Notes: a model not told the origin generated them from the letters alone. Counted from the stretch's first letter, positions 50,197-58,870 are shown. The stretch is DNA of 64,000 nt from CAWJLS01 sp963843755 (GCA_963843755.1 CAWJLS010000002.1:124001-188000); one strand, 5' to 3'. Program-made: numbers and translations.

Positions 50197-50466
50197 ATGA
50201 GAGAGCAGAAGATGACGATCTCGGGCCTGTACCGGCCGGGGTGGCACGCACTGCCCGAGCTGGGACAGATGCCGCTGCTGCAGCTGGCCGGCCGGTGGCT
50301 GGCCGAAGCCGGTCTGCCGATCGGAACGAAGGTCCGGGTCGAGGTGATCGAGGACGGCCGGGTGCTGATCACGCGGGTCGAGGCGTGGGAGGAGGAGCGC
50401 CGGGCGTGTGGTGAGGCACTGATCGAGGGCGAGCCGGAGCCGCTGCGGGAGGCCGTCCATGGCTAA
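50197..50466 (+). CDS. SymE-like (AbrB-fold) protein 1
   Basis: The 89-residue protein has the SymE core MPLLQLAGRWLAEAGLPIGT followed by KVRVEVIEDGRVLITRVE, an AbrB-like swapped hairpin. E. coli SymE is an SOS-induced type I toxin that binds nucleic acids; relatives in mobile elements may be regulators. ATG at 50197 follows AGGAGG by 8 nt; the frame is open upstream to 50110 but without a ribosome site. It overlaps the second SymE-like gene by 8 bp. First gene of the operon leading to the primase and recombinase. Confidence 0.72.
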   Translation: MREQKMTISGLYRPGWHALPELGQMPLLQLAGRWLAEAGLPIGTKVRVEVIEDGRVLITRVEAWEEERRACGEALIEGEPEPLREAVHG

Positions 50467-50725
50467 GCGGCTGACGGTCTCGTACCTGGAGGATCGCCCG
50501 AGGGACGCCGTCTTCAGCAGCATCCCCCGGCACTGCACGGTGCCGTACCTGCGGATGCGGGGCCAGTGGCTCCGGCGGCTCGGCTTCACGATCGGGACGA
50601 AGCTCGCGGTCGAGGCGGAGCCGGGCCGGCTGGTGCTGACGGTGCTCCCCTCGCCCTCTCTGTCGAACTCGACGTCGCCGGCGCCGGCGGCCTCGGACGT
50701 CTGCGAAGCCGCGCCGGAGGACTGA
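50459..50725 (+). CDS. SymE-like (AbrB-fold) protein 2
   Basis: The 88-residue protein repeats the SymE pattern: VPYLRMRGQWLRRLGFTIGT, KLAVEAEPGRLVLTVLP, then a Ser/Pro/Ala tail. It is a diverged duplicate of its neighbour; the two might form a heterodimer. ATG at 50459 overlaps the first gene, and the primase gene starts 4 bp after its stop. Having a pair rather than one SymE-like gene at the head of a replication/integration operon is uncommon in my knowledge. Confidence 0.7.
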   Translation: MAKRLTVSYLEDRPRDAVFSSIPRHCTVPYLRMRGQWLRRLGFTIGTKLAVEAEPGRLVLTVLPSPSLSNSTSPAPAASDVCEAAPED

Positions 50726-50728
50726 CCG

Positions 50729-53700
50729 ATGGCCCGGGTCCCGGAGGCGGAGCTGGAACGGCTCAAGCGGGAGGTCTCGGTGGTGCGCCTGGCCGAGGCG
50801 CGGGGGGTGAAGCTCCGGCGCCGCGGCGAGGAGCTGCTGGGGCTTTGCCCCTTCCACGACGACAAGGAGCCGTCGCTGGTGATCAACCAGGCGAAGAACC
50901 TCTGGCACTGCCTGGGGGCCTGCGGCGAGGGCGGCTCGGTGATCGACTGGGTGATGAAGGCCGAGGGCGTCTCCTTCCGCCACGCGGTGGAGCTGCTGCG
51001 GGCGGATCTCCCGGCGTCGTCGGGCCAGGACGCCGAGCCGGTCCGTCAGTCGACGGTCCAGAAGCTGCCCTCGCCTCTGGACTTCGACGCCGAGGACCAG
51101 GAGCTCCTCCTCCAGGTCGTCGACTACTACCACGAGACCTTGAAGGGCTCGAAGAAGGCGATGAAGTACCTCGGCTCGCGGGGGATCGCCCGCCCGGAGG
51201 CGATCGAGCGCTTCCGGCTCGGCTACGCCAACCGGACCCTCGGCTACCGGCTACCGGCCAAGAACCGGAAGGCCGGCGGCGAGATCCGGGGGCGCTTGCG
51301 GGAGCTGGGCATCTACCGCGACAGCGGCCACGAGCACTTCAACGGCTGCCTGGTGATCCCGGTTTTCGACGAGGCGGGCCGGGTCGCCGAGATCTACGGT
51401 CGCAAGGTGACGCGAGCCCTCAAGAAGCGGGTGCCGCTCCACCTCTACCTGCCCGGTCCGCACCGCGGCGTCTGGAACGTCGAGGCCCTGGCCGAGTCGA
51501 AGGAGGTCATCCTCACCGAGTCTCTGATCGACGCTCTGACCTTCTGGTCCGCCGGCTTCCGCAACGTCACAGCGGCCTACGGGACGTCGGGCTTCACTGA
51601 GGAGCACCTCACAGCCTTCCGGCGCCACCAGGTCGAGCGGGTGCTCCTCGCCTTCGACCGGGACGACGCCGGCGAGAAGGCGGCCGCCAGGGTGGCCGAG
51701 CGCTTGGGGCGCGTCGGAATCGCCTGCTTCCGGGTGTGCTTCCCCCGCGGCATGGACGCCAACGAGTACGCCTTGAAGGTCGAGCCGGCGAAGAAGAGCC
51801 TGGGGCTCGTGCTGCGCAACGCCATCTACCTGGGCGAGGGTCCGGAGCCCAGCCGATCGCCTGACCAGGCGCCGGCGAAGCCGGAGCCGCCCGTCGCCAA
51901 GTCGGCGACGTCGCCGGCCTCCGCACCGACGAAGAGAGCGGCTAAAGAAGAGAAGGCGCCGGTGGGAGATCCCGAGGCGACCGAGCCGCCGGCAACGCCC
52001 GAAGAGCCGGCCACCGCTCCTCCTTTAGCCGCCGGGCGGGGGTCGGCCGAAGCCTCGCCGGCGGCCTCCCAGGCTCCGCTCTCGGCGCCGGCCGCGCCGA
52101 CGCCGCCGGACGTCCCCACCGAGGTCAAGCCGGAGGAGGTGGTGATCCGCCTCGGCGACCGGCGCTACCGGGTACGGGGGCTGGCCAAGAACATGAGCTA
52201 CGACGTGCTGCGGGTCAACCTCTTGGTGAGCCGTCCCGCGGCCGGCGGCGAGGCCTTCCACGTGGACACGCTCAACCTGTACGCAGCGCGCCAGCGCGCG
52301 GCGTTTCTCCGGCAGGCCTCGGACGAGCTGCACCTGGCGGAGCCGGCCCTCAAGGAGGACCTGGGCCGGGTGCTGCTGAAGCTCGAGGAGCTCCAGGACG
52401 CGCAGATCCGGCGAGCGCTCGAGACGGACGAGGAGCCGTCGGTGGTGCTCTCGCCCGAGGAGCGCTCGGAGGCACTCGCGCTGCTCGAGGACCCGCGGCT
52501 GATGGAGCGCATCCTCGAGGACTTCGAGCGCGCCGGCGTGGTGGGCGAAGAGACCAACAAGCTCGTCGGCTACCTGGCGGCCGTCAGCCGCAAGCTCGAG
52601 GACCCGCTGGCGGTGATCGTCCAGTCCTCCTCGGCCGCGGGCAAGTCCTCGCTCATGGAGGCGATTTTGGAGCTGGTGCCTGACGAGGAGCGGGTCTCCT
52701 ACTCGGCGATGACCGGCCAGAGCCTCTTCTACATGGGGGAAACGGACCTCGCCCACAAGATCCTGGCCGTCGCCGAAGAAGAAGGCGCCGAGCGGGCGAG
52801 CTACGCCTTGAAGCTCCTCCAGTCCGAAGGGGAGCTGACCATCGCCTCGACCGGCAAGGACCCGCAGTCGGGGCGCCTGGTGACCCACGAGTACCGGGTC
52901 GAGGGGCCGGTGGCGATCTTTCTCACCACCACGGCGATCGACGTCGACGAGGAGCTTCTGAACCGGTGCCTGGTGCTCACCGTCAACGAGACCCGGGAGC
53001 AGACGCGGGCGATCCACCGGCGCCAGCGCGAAGCGCAGACGCTCGAGGGTCTCGTGGCCCGCCAGGAGCGCGACGCGATCGTGCGCCGGCACAAGAACGC
53101 CCAGCGGCTGCTCCGGCCGCTCCTGGTCGCCAACCCGTACGCCCGGGAGCTGACCTTCCTCGATGCCCGGACCCGGACGCGGCGCGATCACTTGAAGTAC
53201 CTGACGCTCATCCGCACGATCGCGCTGCTCCACCAGTACCAGCGGGAGGTCAAAACGGTCGAGCGGCGAGCTGCGGGCGGCTCGATCGTGCTCGACTACA
53301 TCGAGGTCACCCTGGAGGACATCGAGCGGGCGAACCAGCTCGCCGGCGAGGTCCTGGGGCGGACGCTGGATGAGATTCCGCCGCAGACGCGGCGCCTGCT
53401 CCTGCTCATTGAGGCGATGGTCGCCGAGGCGGCAGAGGCCGAGGGGATCGAGCGCTCCCGGGTCCGCTTCACCCGGCGCACCGTGCGCGAGGCGACCGGG
53501 TGGGGCAACACGCAGCTCAAGGTCCACCTCGGGCGTCTCGAGGACCTGGAGTACCTCCTGGTCCACCGCGGCGGCCGGGGAGAGGCCAAGGTCTACGAGC
53601 TGCTCTACGAAGGCCAGGGCCAGGACGGAGCGCCGTTTCTCCCGGGGCTGCTCGACGTCGAGGTCCTCCGGCGCCGTGGGTACGACCGCGACCGGTCGGG

Positions 53701-53947
53701 GTCCGGCGGGGACCGGTCGGGGCCATCGGCCAACCGGTCGGGGTCAAGTCGGCCCCAAGTCGGGGGGAGGTCGGGGGGTGGTCGGGGTACCGAATCCACC
53801 GGCACCTCCAAGCAAGACAAGAGCTTGCGCTCCCCGGACGCCGCCTCGGGCCGAAAATCGCAGTCTGAGCAGACCTCAACAACCCGCGGTCATACCCGTA
53901 GCCTCCCCCTGCCGTTTGCCGCCCGGGCGCTCGGGGGCGAGTCGTGA
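50729..53947 (+). CDS. mobile-element primase-helicase (CHC2 zinc finger, Toprim, AAA-type ATPase)
   Basis: The 1072-residue protein combines a DnaG-like CHC2 zinc finger (C40, H43, C61, C65 in CPFHDDKEPS and WHCLGACGEGG), a primase core and Toprim domain (about 245-345: VILTESLIDALT, LLAFDRDDAGEKAA, PRGMDANEYA), and a disordered Pro/Ala/Glu linker (about 375-465). An ATPase with Walker A SSAAGKSS (about 633-640), a sensor-like GPVAIFLTTTA and the VDEELLNRC motif follows, then a winged-helix-like tail (TVREATGWGNTQLKVHLGRL). The C-terminus repeats R/N-R-S-G words. It should prime and unwind the excised element. GTGA overlap couples it to the recombinase. Confidence 0.85.
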   Translation: MARVPEAELERLKREVSVVRLAEARGVKLRRRGEELLGLCPFHDDKEPSLVINQAKNLWHCLGACGEGGSVIDWVMKAEGVSFRHAVELLRADLPASSGQDAEPVRQSTVQKLPSPLDFDAEDQELLLQVVDYYHETLKGSKKAMKYLGSRGIARPEAIERFRLGYANRTLGYRLPAKNRKAGGEIRGRLRELGIYRDSGHEHFNGCLVIPVFDEAGRVAEIYGRKVTRALKKRVPLHLYLPGPHRGVWNVEALAESKEVILTESLIDALTFWSAGFRNVTAAYGTSGFTEEHLTAFRRHQVERVLLAFDRDDAGEKAAARVAERLGRVGIACFRVCFPRGMDANEYALKVEPAKKSLGLVLRNAIYLGEGPEPSRSPDQAPAKPEPPVAKSATSPASAPTKRAAKEEKAPVGDPEATEPPATPEEPATAPPLAAGRGSAEASPAASQAPLSAPAAPTPPDVPTEVKPEEVVIRLGDRRYRVRGLAKNMSYDVLRVNLLVSRPAAGGEAFHVDTLNLYAARQRAAFLRQASDELHLAEPALKEDLGRVLLKLEELQDAQIRRALETDEEPSVVLSPEERSEALALLEDPRLMERILEDFERAGVVGEETNKLVGYLAAVSRKLEDPLAVIVQSSSAAGKSSLMEAILELVPDEERVSYSAMTGQSLFYMGETDLAHKILAVAEEEGAERASYALKLLQSEGELTIASTGKDPQSGRLVTHEYRVEGPVAIFLTTTAIDVDEELLNRCLVLTVNETREQTRAIHRRQREAQTLEGLVARQERDAIVRRHKNAQRLLRPLLVANPYARELTFLDARTRTRRDHLKYLTLIRTIALLHQYQREVKTVERRAAGGSIVLDYIEVTLEDIERANQLAGEVLGRTLDEIPPQTRRLLLLIEAMVAEAAEAEGIERSRVRFTRRTVREATGWGNTQLKVHLGRLEDLEYLLVHRGGRGEAKVYELLYEGQGQDGAPFLPGLLDVEVLRRRGYDRDRSGSGGDRSGPSANRSGSSRPQVGGRSGGGRGTESTGTSKQDKSLRSPDAASGRKSQSEQTSTTRGHTRSLPLPFAARALGGES

Positions 53948-55089
53948 TCCGCCGCCCGCGACGGCCCTCGACCCACCAGAGCCGCCGGGGACCGGTCGGC
54001 GATCTGTCGGACCCTCGGGGCTTGCCGGCGCGCACCTACGAGTACCTCTCCTGGCTCGCCGTCCACAACTACTCGCCGCAGACGATCGACACGCGGGAGA
54101 AGCACCTGGTGGCCTTCAACGAGTGGGCCGCCGAGCGGGAGATCACCCGGCCGGAGCAGGTGACGCTGCCGCTTCTCGAGCGCTACCAGCGCCGGCTCTA
54201 CCACCACCGCAAGAAGGACGGCCAGCCGCTGTCGTTTCGTCACCAGCGCTCGCGGCTGTCGATCCTGCGCGGTTTCTTCAAGTGGCTGGTGCGCCACCGC
54301 TACCTGGTCTCGAACCCCGCCTCGGAGCTCGAGCTGCCGAAGCTCGAGAAGCGCTTGCCCAAGCACGTGCTGACCCGCGAGGAGGCCGAGCGCGTGCTCG
54401 CCGAGCCGGATCTTTCGAGCCCCTTCGGCCTGCGGGACCGGGCGATCCTCGAGACCTTCTACTCGACCGGGATCCGGCGCATGGAGCTTGCGGGCTTGAG
54501 GCTCTACGACGTCGACGTCGAGCGCGAGACGATCGTGGTGCGCCAGGGCAAGGGAAAGAAGGACCGCATGATCCCGATCGGCGCGCGGGCGCTCGCCTGG
54601 CTGGAGACTTACCTGGGCCAGGTGCGCTCGGAGCTCGTCGTCGAGCCGGACGAGGGCTTCGTCTTCCTCTCCCAATTCGGCGAGCCCTTCCGCCTGACGG
54701 CCCTGACCCAGCTCGTCAGCGCCTACGTCCGGCGCTCCGGGATCGGCAAGGGCGGCGCCTGCCACCTCTTCCGCCACACCATGGCGACGCTGATGCTCGA
54801 GGGCGGCGCCGACATCCGCTACATCCAGCAGATGCTCGGCCACACCGACCTGTCCTCGACCGAGGTCTACACCCAGGTCTCGATCCGCCAGCTCAAGGCG
54901 ATCCACACCGCGACCCACCCCGGCGCCGAGCTGGCCCGCCGCACAGGCGGCACCGCCGGGGCGGAGGCCGAGCAGGCCGGCGACGACGTCCTCCACCGCG
55001 AGGAGCTCCTCGCCTCGCTCGACGCCGAGGCGGCCGAAGAAGACGACGAGCAAGGAGGTGACCCGGAGAGGAAGCCGGTAGGACCTTGA
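53944..55089 (+). CDS. tyrosine recombinase (XerC/D-like integrase)
   Basis: The 381-residue protein has an N-terminal SAM-like core-binding domain (about 30-120: YEYLSWLAVHNYSPQTIDTR, LRGFFKWLVRHRYLVSNPA) and a catalytic domain with Arg in STGIRRMELAGL, Lys in GKGKKDRMIP, HLFRHTMAT (H-x-x-R) and LGHTDLSSTEVYTQV (His/Trp position and the nucleophilic Tyr). The C-terminal 60 residues are acidic and Ala-rich. The GTG start overlaps the primase stop. It would integrate or invert DNA; the inverted repeat elements at 55701-57010 are its most obvious candidate sites, which is inference. Confidence 0.9.
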   Translation: MIRRPRRPSTHQSRRGPVGDLSDPRGLPARTYEYLSWLAVHNYSPQTIDTREKHLVAFNEWAAEREITRPEQVTLPLLERYQRRLYHHRKKDGQPLSFRHQRSRLSILRGFFKWLVRHRYLVSNPASELELPKLEKRLPKHVLTREEAERVLAEPDLSSPFGLRDRAILETFYSTGIRRMELAGLRLYDVDVERETIVVRQGKGKKDRMIPIGARALAWLETYLGQVRSELVVEPDEGFVFLSQFGEPFRLTALTQLVSAYVRRSGIGKGGACHLFRHTMATLMLEGGADIRYIQQMLGHTDLSSTEVYTQVSIRQLKAIHTATHPGAELARRTGGTAGAEAEQAGDDVLHREELLASLDAEAAEEDDEQGGDPERKPVGP

Positions 55090-55174
55090 CGGAGCGAACC
55101 CCTCAAAACCAGGCGGCCCGACGAGGTGGGCTAACACCGCCGCCGGGCCTTGCCACCCATGAAGGAGTCACTTC

Positions 55175-55564
55175 ATGAGCGACCAGACGAAGTCTACTTC
55201 GACCCCCTACCCCGACCACTGGGAGTGCTGGCCTGCCATCCGCGAGCCGATGCTCCTGCACCTGCCGCCCGACGTCGCCGACTCGGTCCGCGAGCTCGGC
55301 CGTGTCGTCTACGAGCTGGTCGACCACCTCGGCCTCTACCGACCGCCCGGGAGCTGGACCGCGGCCCGGCTCGGCGCGACGGTCGCCGAGCTGCGCTTCC
55401 TGCGGCAGTACCTCGAGGAGCTCTCCGAGGCCCGCTTCGCGAGCTGCCTCGAGGAGCCGGATACGCGGCTCGCTGAGCGGGCCGAAGACTGGTCCGTGAC
55501 ACTCGACGAGCTGGCCGCGGAGATCGAGGCCGCGCTGCCGGCCGAGACGTCGGCCGAAGACTAG
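55175..55564 (+). CDS. small hypothetical protein of the integrative element
   Basis: The 129-residue, mostly helical, acidic protein has no recognised family. It contains helical stretches PPDVADSVRELGRVVYELVD and AARLGATVAELRFLRQYLEE and ends AEIEAALPAETSAED. ATG at 55175 follows AAGGAG by 8 nt. It is 85 bp downstream of the recombinase gene; that gap contains GCGGCCCGACGAGGTGG..CCGCCGCCGGGCC, which can fold and may attenuate transcription. Codon use matches its neighbours, supporting a real gene. Confidence 0.6.
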   Translation: MSDQTKSTSTPYPDHWECWPAIREPMLLHLPPDVADSVRELGRVVYELVDHLGLYRPPGSWTAARLGATVAELRFLRQYLEELSEARFASCLEEPDTRLAERAEDWSVTLDELAAEIEAALPAETSAED

Positions 55565-55700
55565 ACGGCCGGGTCTCCGGGCGGGGCGCTGCGGCTGCAA
55601 GCATCCTCCGCTCGCCCCGCCCGGAGCCCCTTTCCCCGCGCCCCCGCCCGTCTCGATCTCCCCCGCCCCCGGGCCCCCAACTCCAGCCGATTCCGGGCGA

Positions 55701-56003
55701 GCCGGGTGAGCACCCTCGAGCCCCGACCCGGAGGGGGCGCAAGCCCTCCAGGTGCTCTCGACGTCAGGACCGCCCGCCCCAAGCGGCGTCGAGGGCGTCC
55801 GTCCCCTGGCGGGGCACGGGCCAGCCGCTCCGCACGCCGCGCGCCGGCGGGTCCCTCCCCGGCCCTCCCACCGTCACGCGGCGTGCTCTTGGTCGCTGTC
55901 CGAGAATGGCGCCATTCTCCGACCTGGCCCTCGGGCCGCCCCCGCCGCTCGGCCTCGCGGCTTGACATAACGCGGGGCGTTATGTGGCAACTTGGGGCGG
56001 GCT
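55701..56003 (+). repeat. structured inverted-repeat element, copy A
   Basis: About 300 bp that align end-to-end with the reverse complement of 56726-57010. Shared blocks in order are GCCCGCCCCAAGCGGCG (55772-55788), a GGCACGG/GCGCCGGC stretch, CCGTCACGC, TGTCCGA..., ACATAAC...GTTATG and AACTTGGGGCGGGC. Inside lie two exact palindromes: GAGAATGGC/GCCATTCTC (55902-55919, no spacer) and ACATAACGC-GGG-GCGTTATGT (55965-55985). Copy B has palindromes at the same places with different but still self-complementary bases. No convincing gene is present. Candidate recombination site, origin or structured RNA. Confidence 0.65.
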
Positions 56004-56725
56004 CCGGAGTGGCCTCCAGCCGTCCACGTCTCCGCCGGACCGGCCCCCTCCGGGAGTCCTCGGGAGCTGGACCGTCCCGGCTCCGAATCACCCGGCTCGC
56101 CCGGAGTCGGCCGGAATTGGGGTCCCTCCCGCCCCAGATAGGGAAGGCAGATCCTCCCTGCGCCTGCGGCTCCGCTCGGAACTGCCAGCCGAGATGGCCG
56201 CCGGCTCTGCGGCGCTGCGCGCGGGCTGCCTCCGGCATCCCGTGCTCGTCCCGCCGCAGCCCCGGCGGCCGAGATCTCCCCCGGACCACAGGCTCACCGC
56301 CCGTGGCCCTCGCCGCCCGCAAGCCCGGCAGCTTGACTCGGCGCCTCCGGCGCCACCGCCAAACTGCCGACTCCTGCGCCAGACGTACAGGTCGACGCTC
56401 CAGGTGTACCCATCGTGCTCCAGGCGTACATGCTGTGCCGGACCTACTCCTCTCCTTAGCCGCCTGGGAGGGGGGAGCCGCCGGCGGCTGAGGCGATCCG
56501 AGCACGAGACGGCGCAGCCGGCTCGCGCGCAGCGTCCGAAGACGCCGGCGGCATCACGATCGAAGCCAGTGTGAAGCGGAGCCGCCAGGCGGAGCGCCAC
56601 TCTGGCTTCCTTGTCTGCGGGCGGGAGGGGCCGGACTGGCCCGGCGACATCGCCTCGGCGGAGCCGACGAGGCCCGGGGTGGGGCACGTGTCCAGCGCCC
56701 TCGACCCCTCAGCCACCGGCCCCGT
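56004..56725. other. 722-bp spacer between the inverted repeats, no gene seen
   Basis: Open frames occur on both strands, but they are Arg/Pro/Ala-rich translations of GC-rich DNA without start-site or domain support. A short cluster of CCAG(A/G)(C/T)GTAC words is found at about 56390-56430 (three direct repeats at 9-18-bp spacing). I see nothing else that can be named. Confidence 0.5.
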
Positions 56726-57010
56726 GCCCGCCCCAAGTTTGCATAACTTCGTTATGTAGAGCCGCCAGGCCAAGGCGGGCGCGGGCGAGGGCAAGGTCTG
56801 ATAAACGCGCGTTTATCGGACAGGCGACGGATGCACGGGGCGTGACGGCGGGTGGGGTGCGGGCCGGCGCGCACCGTGCCCCGGCGCCGGCTTGCCCGGT
56901 CTCGAAGAGCGACCGCTCCCGCCGCCGCTTGGGGCGGGCTCCGGCGAAGACGAGAGGCTTCAACCACGAAGCGCCCCACCCCGGGCCGACGCCCCGGTGA
57001 TCGCCGGCGA
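56726..57010 (-). repeat. structured inverted-repeat element, copy B
   Basis: Reverse-oriented partner of copy A. On the minus strand it carries AGCCCGCCCCAAGCGGCGG, then CGCCGTCACGCC, then the palindrome GATAAACGC/GCGTTTATC (56800-56817), ACATAAC-GAA-GTTATG (56742-56757) and AAACTTGGGGCGGGC. Compared with copy A, the first palindrome differs at arm positions 3, 6 and 7, each with the matching change in the other arm. Distances between the blocks are nearly the same in both copies (about 125 and 60 bp). This is conservation of pairing rather than of sequence. Confidence 0.65.
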
Positions 57011-57156
57011 CCCGGTAGGGCAAAGGGCCGGTCTGGCCCCGGGGACGGGGGGAATCCGGATCAACCAGCACGGTGGCCGCAGGCCACGGTGCCCGCCGCC
57101 TCTCTGATCGGAAGAACGCCTCATATCGAGCTGTTTCGCTAGCTAGGAGGTCCGAT

Positions 57157-57372
57157 ATGGGTAAGAAGCACTGGGTAGATGACGATCATTACCGAGAGGT
57201 CTCGGACGATGGCCGGAAGTCCTGGCTTTACGAGGCAGATGGCGGCCTCTTGAGCCCGGACACCTGCGTCGAAGTCGCCGAGCATCATGAGGACGGGACC
57301 ACCACAGCCTGGGAGAAGGACAGCAGTATCTTTGGCGAGCTCTTCTGGGGTGGCAAGGGCAAGAAGAAGTAG
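57157..57372 (+). CDS. small hypothetical protein
   Basis: The 71-residue protein MGKKHWVDDDHYREVSDDGR.. has a beta-rich middle (SWLYEADG, CVEVAEHHEDGTTTAWE) and ends FWGGKGKKK. AGGAGG lies 6 nt before the ATG, the best ribosome site in the region. No family is recognised. Base composition is lower in GC than the repeat region before it. A hairpin follows directly. It may be the last cargo of the integrative element or an orphan immunity-type gene of the Rhs island. Confidence 0.6.
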   Translation: MGKKHWVDDDHYREVSDDGRKSWLYEADGGLLSPDTCVEVAEHHEDGTTTAWEKDSSIFGELFWGGKGKKK

Positions 57373-57380
57373 ACCGGCAG

Positions 57381-57426
57381 GCTCTGTCGACGGCTCCTGC
57401 TAACCTGCCGTCGTGATCCACAGAGC
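57381..57426 (+). terminator. possible terminator hairpin
   Basis: GCTCTGTCGACGG (57381-57393) can pair with CCGTCG (57408-57413) and, after a 6-nt bulge, ACAGAGC (57420-57426). It begins 8 bp after the stop of the small gene. No T run follows, so it could also be an RNA-processing or recombination structure. Confidence 0.35.
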
Positions 57427-57626
57427 AGCTAGAGAAGGAAGATCCCGGCCTCGCTGCCTGTCTGGCCGCCGGTGCACACTCGGCCGCCGCTGCTCCTGCA
57501 CGCCGAAACCCGCGTCAGGGCATATCAGCCGCCAGCGCAGCCGGCATCAGGGGGTCAACCTATGCAAGTCCCTGAACGCACTGGGGATACCGGTCCGGGT
57601 ACGACGCACCCGCGTCGGGTGCAAGG

Positions 57627-58318
57627 GTAGCTTCGAACCCTTCGGCACCGACTGGCAGGCCGAACACCATGACCGGCGCCTCCGAAAACGGCGTCTATTT
57701 GCGCTTCCCGGCCAGTGGGACGACGGGACCTGGGCCGATGCCACCTCGGGGGTTGGGGTCTACTACAACGTCAACCGCTGGTACCAACCTGCTACCGGCT
57801 GCTACACGCGGCCCGATCCGATCGGACTCCTGGGTGCAGTCAACCTCTATGGCTATGTGCGAGCCAATCCGCTACGTTGGTTTGATCCTCTCGGTCTTCG
57901 AAAGGTCTGTTGCCAGAAGTCCCCCGAAGAGCTTCTCGAGAGAGCCCAGGACGCATCGAATAGAGCTGACGATCTCCTGGCAGGTCATGGGATTGAAGTT
58001 CAGCCCGGAAGTGGTCCGATTGGCACCACGATTTGCGGTGCGCCCAGCATAGGCGTACCTGGAGACCCCACGACCTTCTTCGACCCAGATCGATTCCCTC
58101 CACTTTCCCCGTGTGAGAAGGAGTGCACGCGTGTGCATGAAGGCTCCCATGCCAGAACGTGTCGCAAGTTTGGCCTTCTCATCACCGTGAGAGCCAACAA
58201 CCTCGACGAAGCCCTTGCTTATCGCACCGAAGCCGTCTGCCTCCTGCGCGCGGCGTCACAGAGGAGCATCGATGTGGACCAGGAGTTCCCGGATCTCCGG
58301 CCGATCCCAGTTCCTTAG
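57627..58318 (+). pseudogene. displaced Rhs tip with HExxH-containing C-terminal domain
   Basis: The shell tip begins abruptly at FEPFGTDWQAEH, shifts frame through ASENGVYLRFP and returns at LPGQWDDGTWADATSG. It continues with YYNVNRWYQPATGCYTRPDP and the DPLGL boundary. No Rhs core precedes it and no start codon fits, so it is an orphan tip. The C-terminal part (about 140 residues) carries CEKECTRVHEGSHARTCRKFG, an HExxH motif flanked by cysteines, and EALAYRTEAVCLL with a possible third ligand. I infer a zinc-metallopeptidase-like toxin domain. It could be restored to function by recombination with the full Rhs gene. Its end overlaps the lipoprotein gene. Confidence 0.65.
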
Positions 58319-58820
58319 AGCCGTCCTGATCCTCGGAGTGGTAGGGCTGGTCGCCTGCTCGACCAACGGGAAGCAACGTGCAGGAGCTGATGAGGTCAGC
58401 GAAAACGTTGGGGAACAGCAGCCGGCGCCGACTCCGGACTCGATCGCTCAGGCGCAGCAGGAAATGGAGGATTCTCGCCGCGAGCTTAAGGCACAGGTGC
58501 GACGAGATCGTGAGGAGCTGCCACAGCGCGAAGGCACGCTTCCTGGAGGGAAGCTGCGCGAGCTCGCACGAGAAGAGATGGCGAAAGCAGTCCAGCTTTG
58601 TCGTGCTGCTCCGCGACGGCTCGTTGAAGTAGAAGTGAGCCTCGACACGGAGGGAGAGGTCCAGGCTGTCGACCTACGAGCCGGATCAGGCGATGAGGCT
58701 TGTGACCAGGCGGTCGTCGGTGCTCTGCAGGCGTCCCGCTGGGTGCCGTGTCAGGATCTCGGCGAGCCGGCGCCCTGTCGAGTCACCTATGCGCTCACCC
58801 TTGGCTCACCGCTTCATTAG
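58272..58820 (+). CDS. lipoprotein with TonB-C-like domain, candidate immunity protein
   Basis: The 182-residue protein has a basic N-terminus, a hydrophobic segment and a lipobox (LVAC, Cys29). A coiled, charged region follows (about 60-95: QAQQEMEDSRRELKAQVRRD), then a TonB-C-like domain (VEVEVSLDTEGEVQAVDLRA, DQAVVGALQASRWVPC). Cysteines at RAAP-flanking and GDEACDQ positions may pair. The start lies inside the Rhs tip (47-bp overlap) with GAGGAG 5 nt before ATG. Being periplasmic, it could neutralise the HExxH toxin domain encoded upstream; this is inferred from the pairing. Confidence 0.6.
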   Translation: MWTRSSRISGRSQFLRAVLILGVVGLVACSTNGKQRAGADEVSENVGEQQPAPTPDSIAQAQQEMEDSRRELKAQVRRDREELPQREGTLPGGKLRELAREEMAKAVQLCRAAPRRLVEVEVSLDTEGEVQAVDLRAGSGDEACDQAVVGALQASRWVPCQDLGEPAPCRVTYALTLGSPLH

Positions 58821-58825
58821 GGTCG

Positions 58826-58870
58826 CTACGAGGCGGCCTGCACCTCAGCCAGTGCCTCGGCCACAGTGCG
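58826..58870 (-). pseudogene. C-terminal scrap of the first XRE-type regulator
   Basis: The minus strand reads RTVAEALAEVQAAS and a stop, nearly identical to the end of the intact regulator at 49578-50012 (PTVAEALAEVQAAAS). The frame upstream of these 14 codons shows no helix-turn-helix. It is a footprint showing that a regulator copy once stood here. Confidence 0.6.

Noticed and set aside
55706..56491. Possible 261-codon gene in the repeat region
   Set aside because: The frame covers repeat copy A; conservation with copy B is in pairing bases and drifts out of frame, and no start site is convincing.
56742..56757. Resemblance of CATAACTTCGTTATG to a lox-type half site
   Set aside because: Only a short match; the palindrome varies in the sister copy, so similarity to loxP is coincidental.
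55965..57010. Integron attC sites
   Set aside because: The conserved GTTRRRY and RYYYAAC boxes are not both present and no IntI-type recombinase insert was seen; kept only as an analogy for covarying hairpins.
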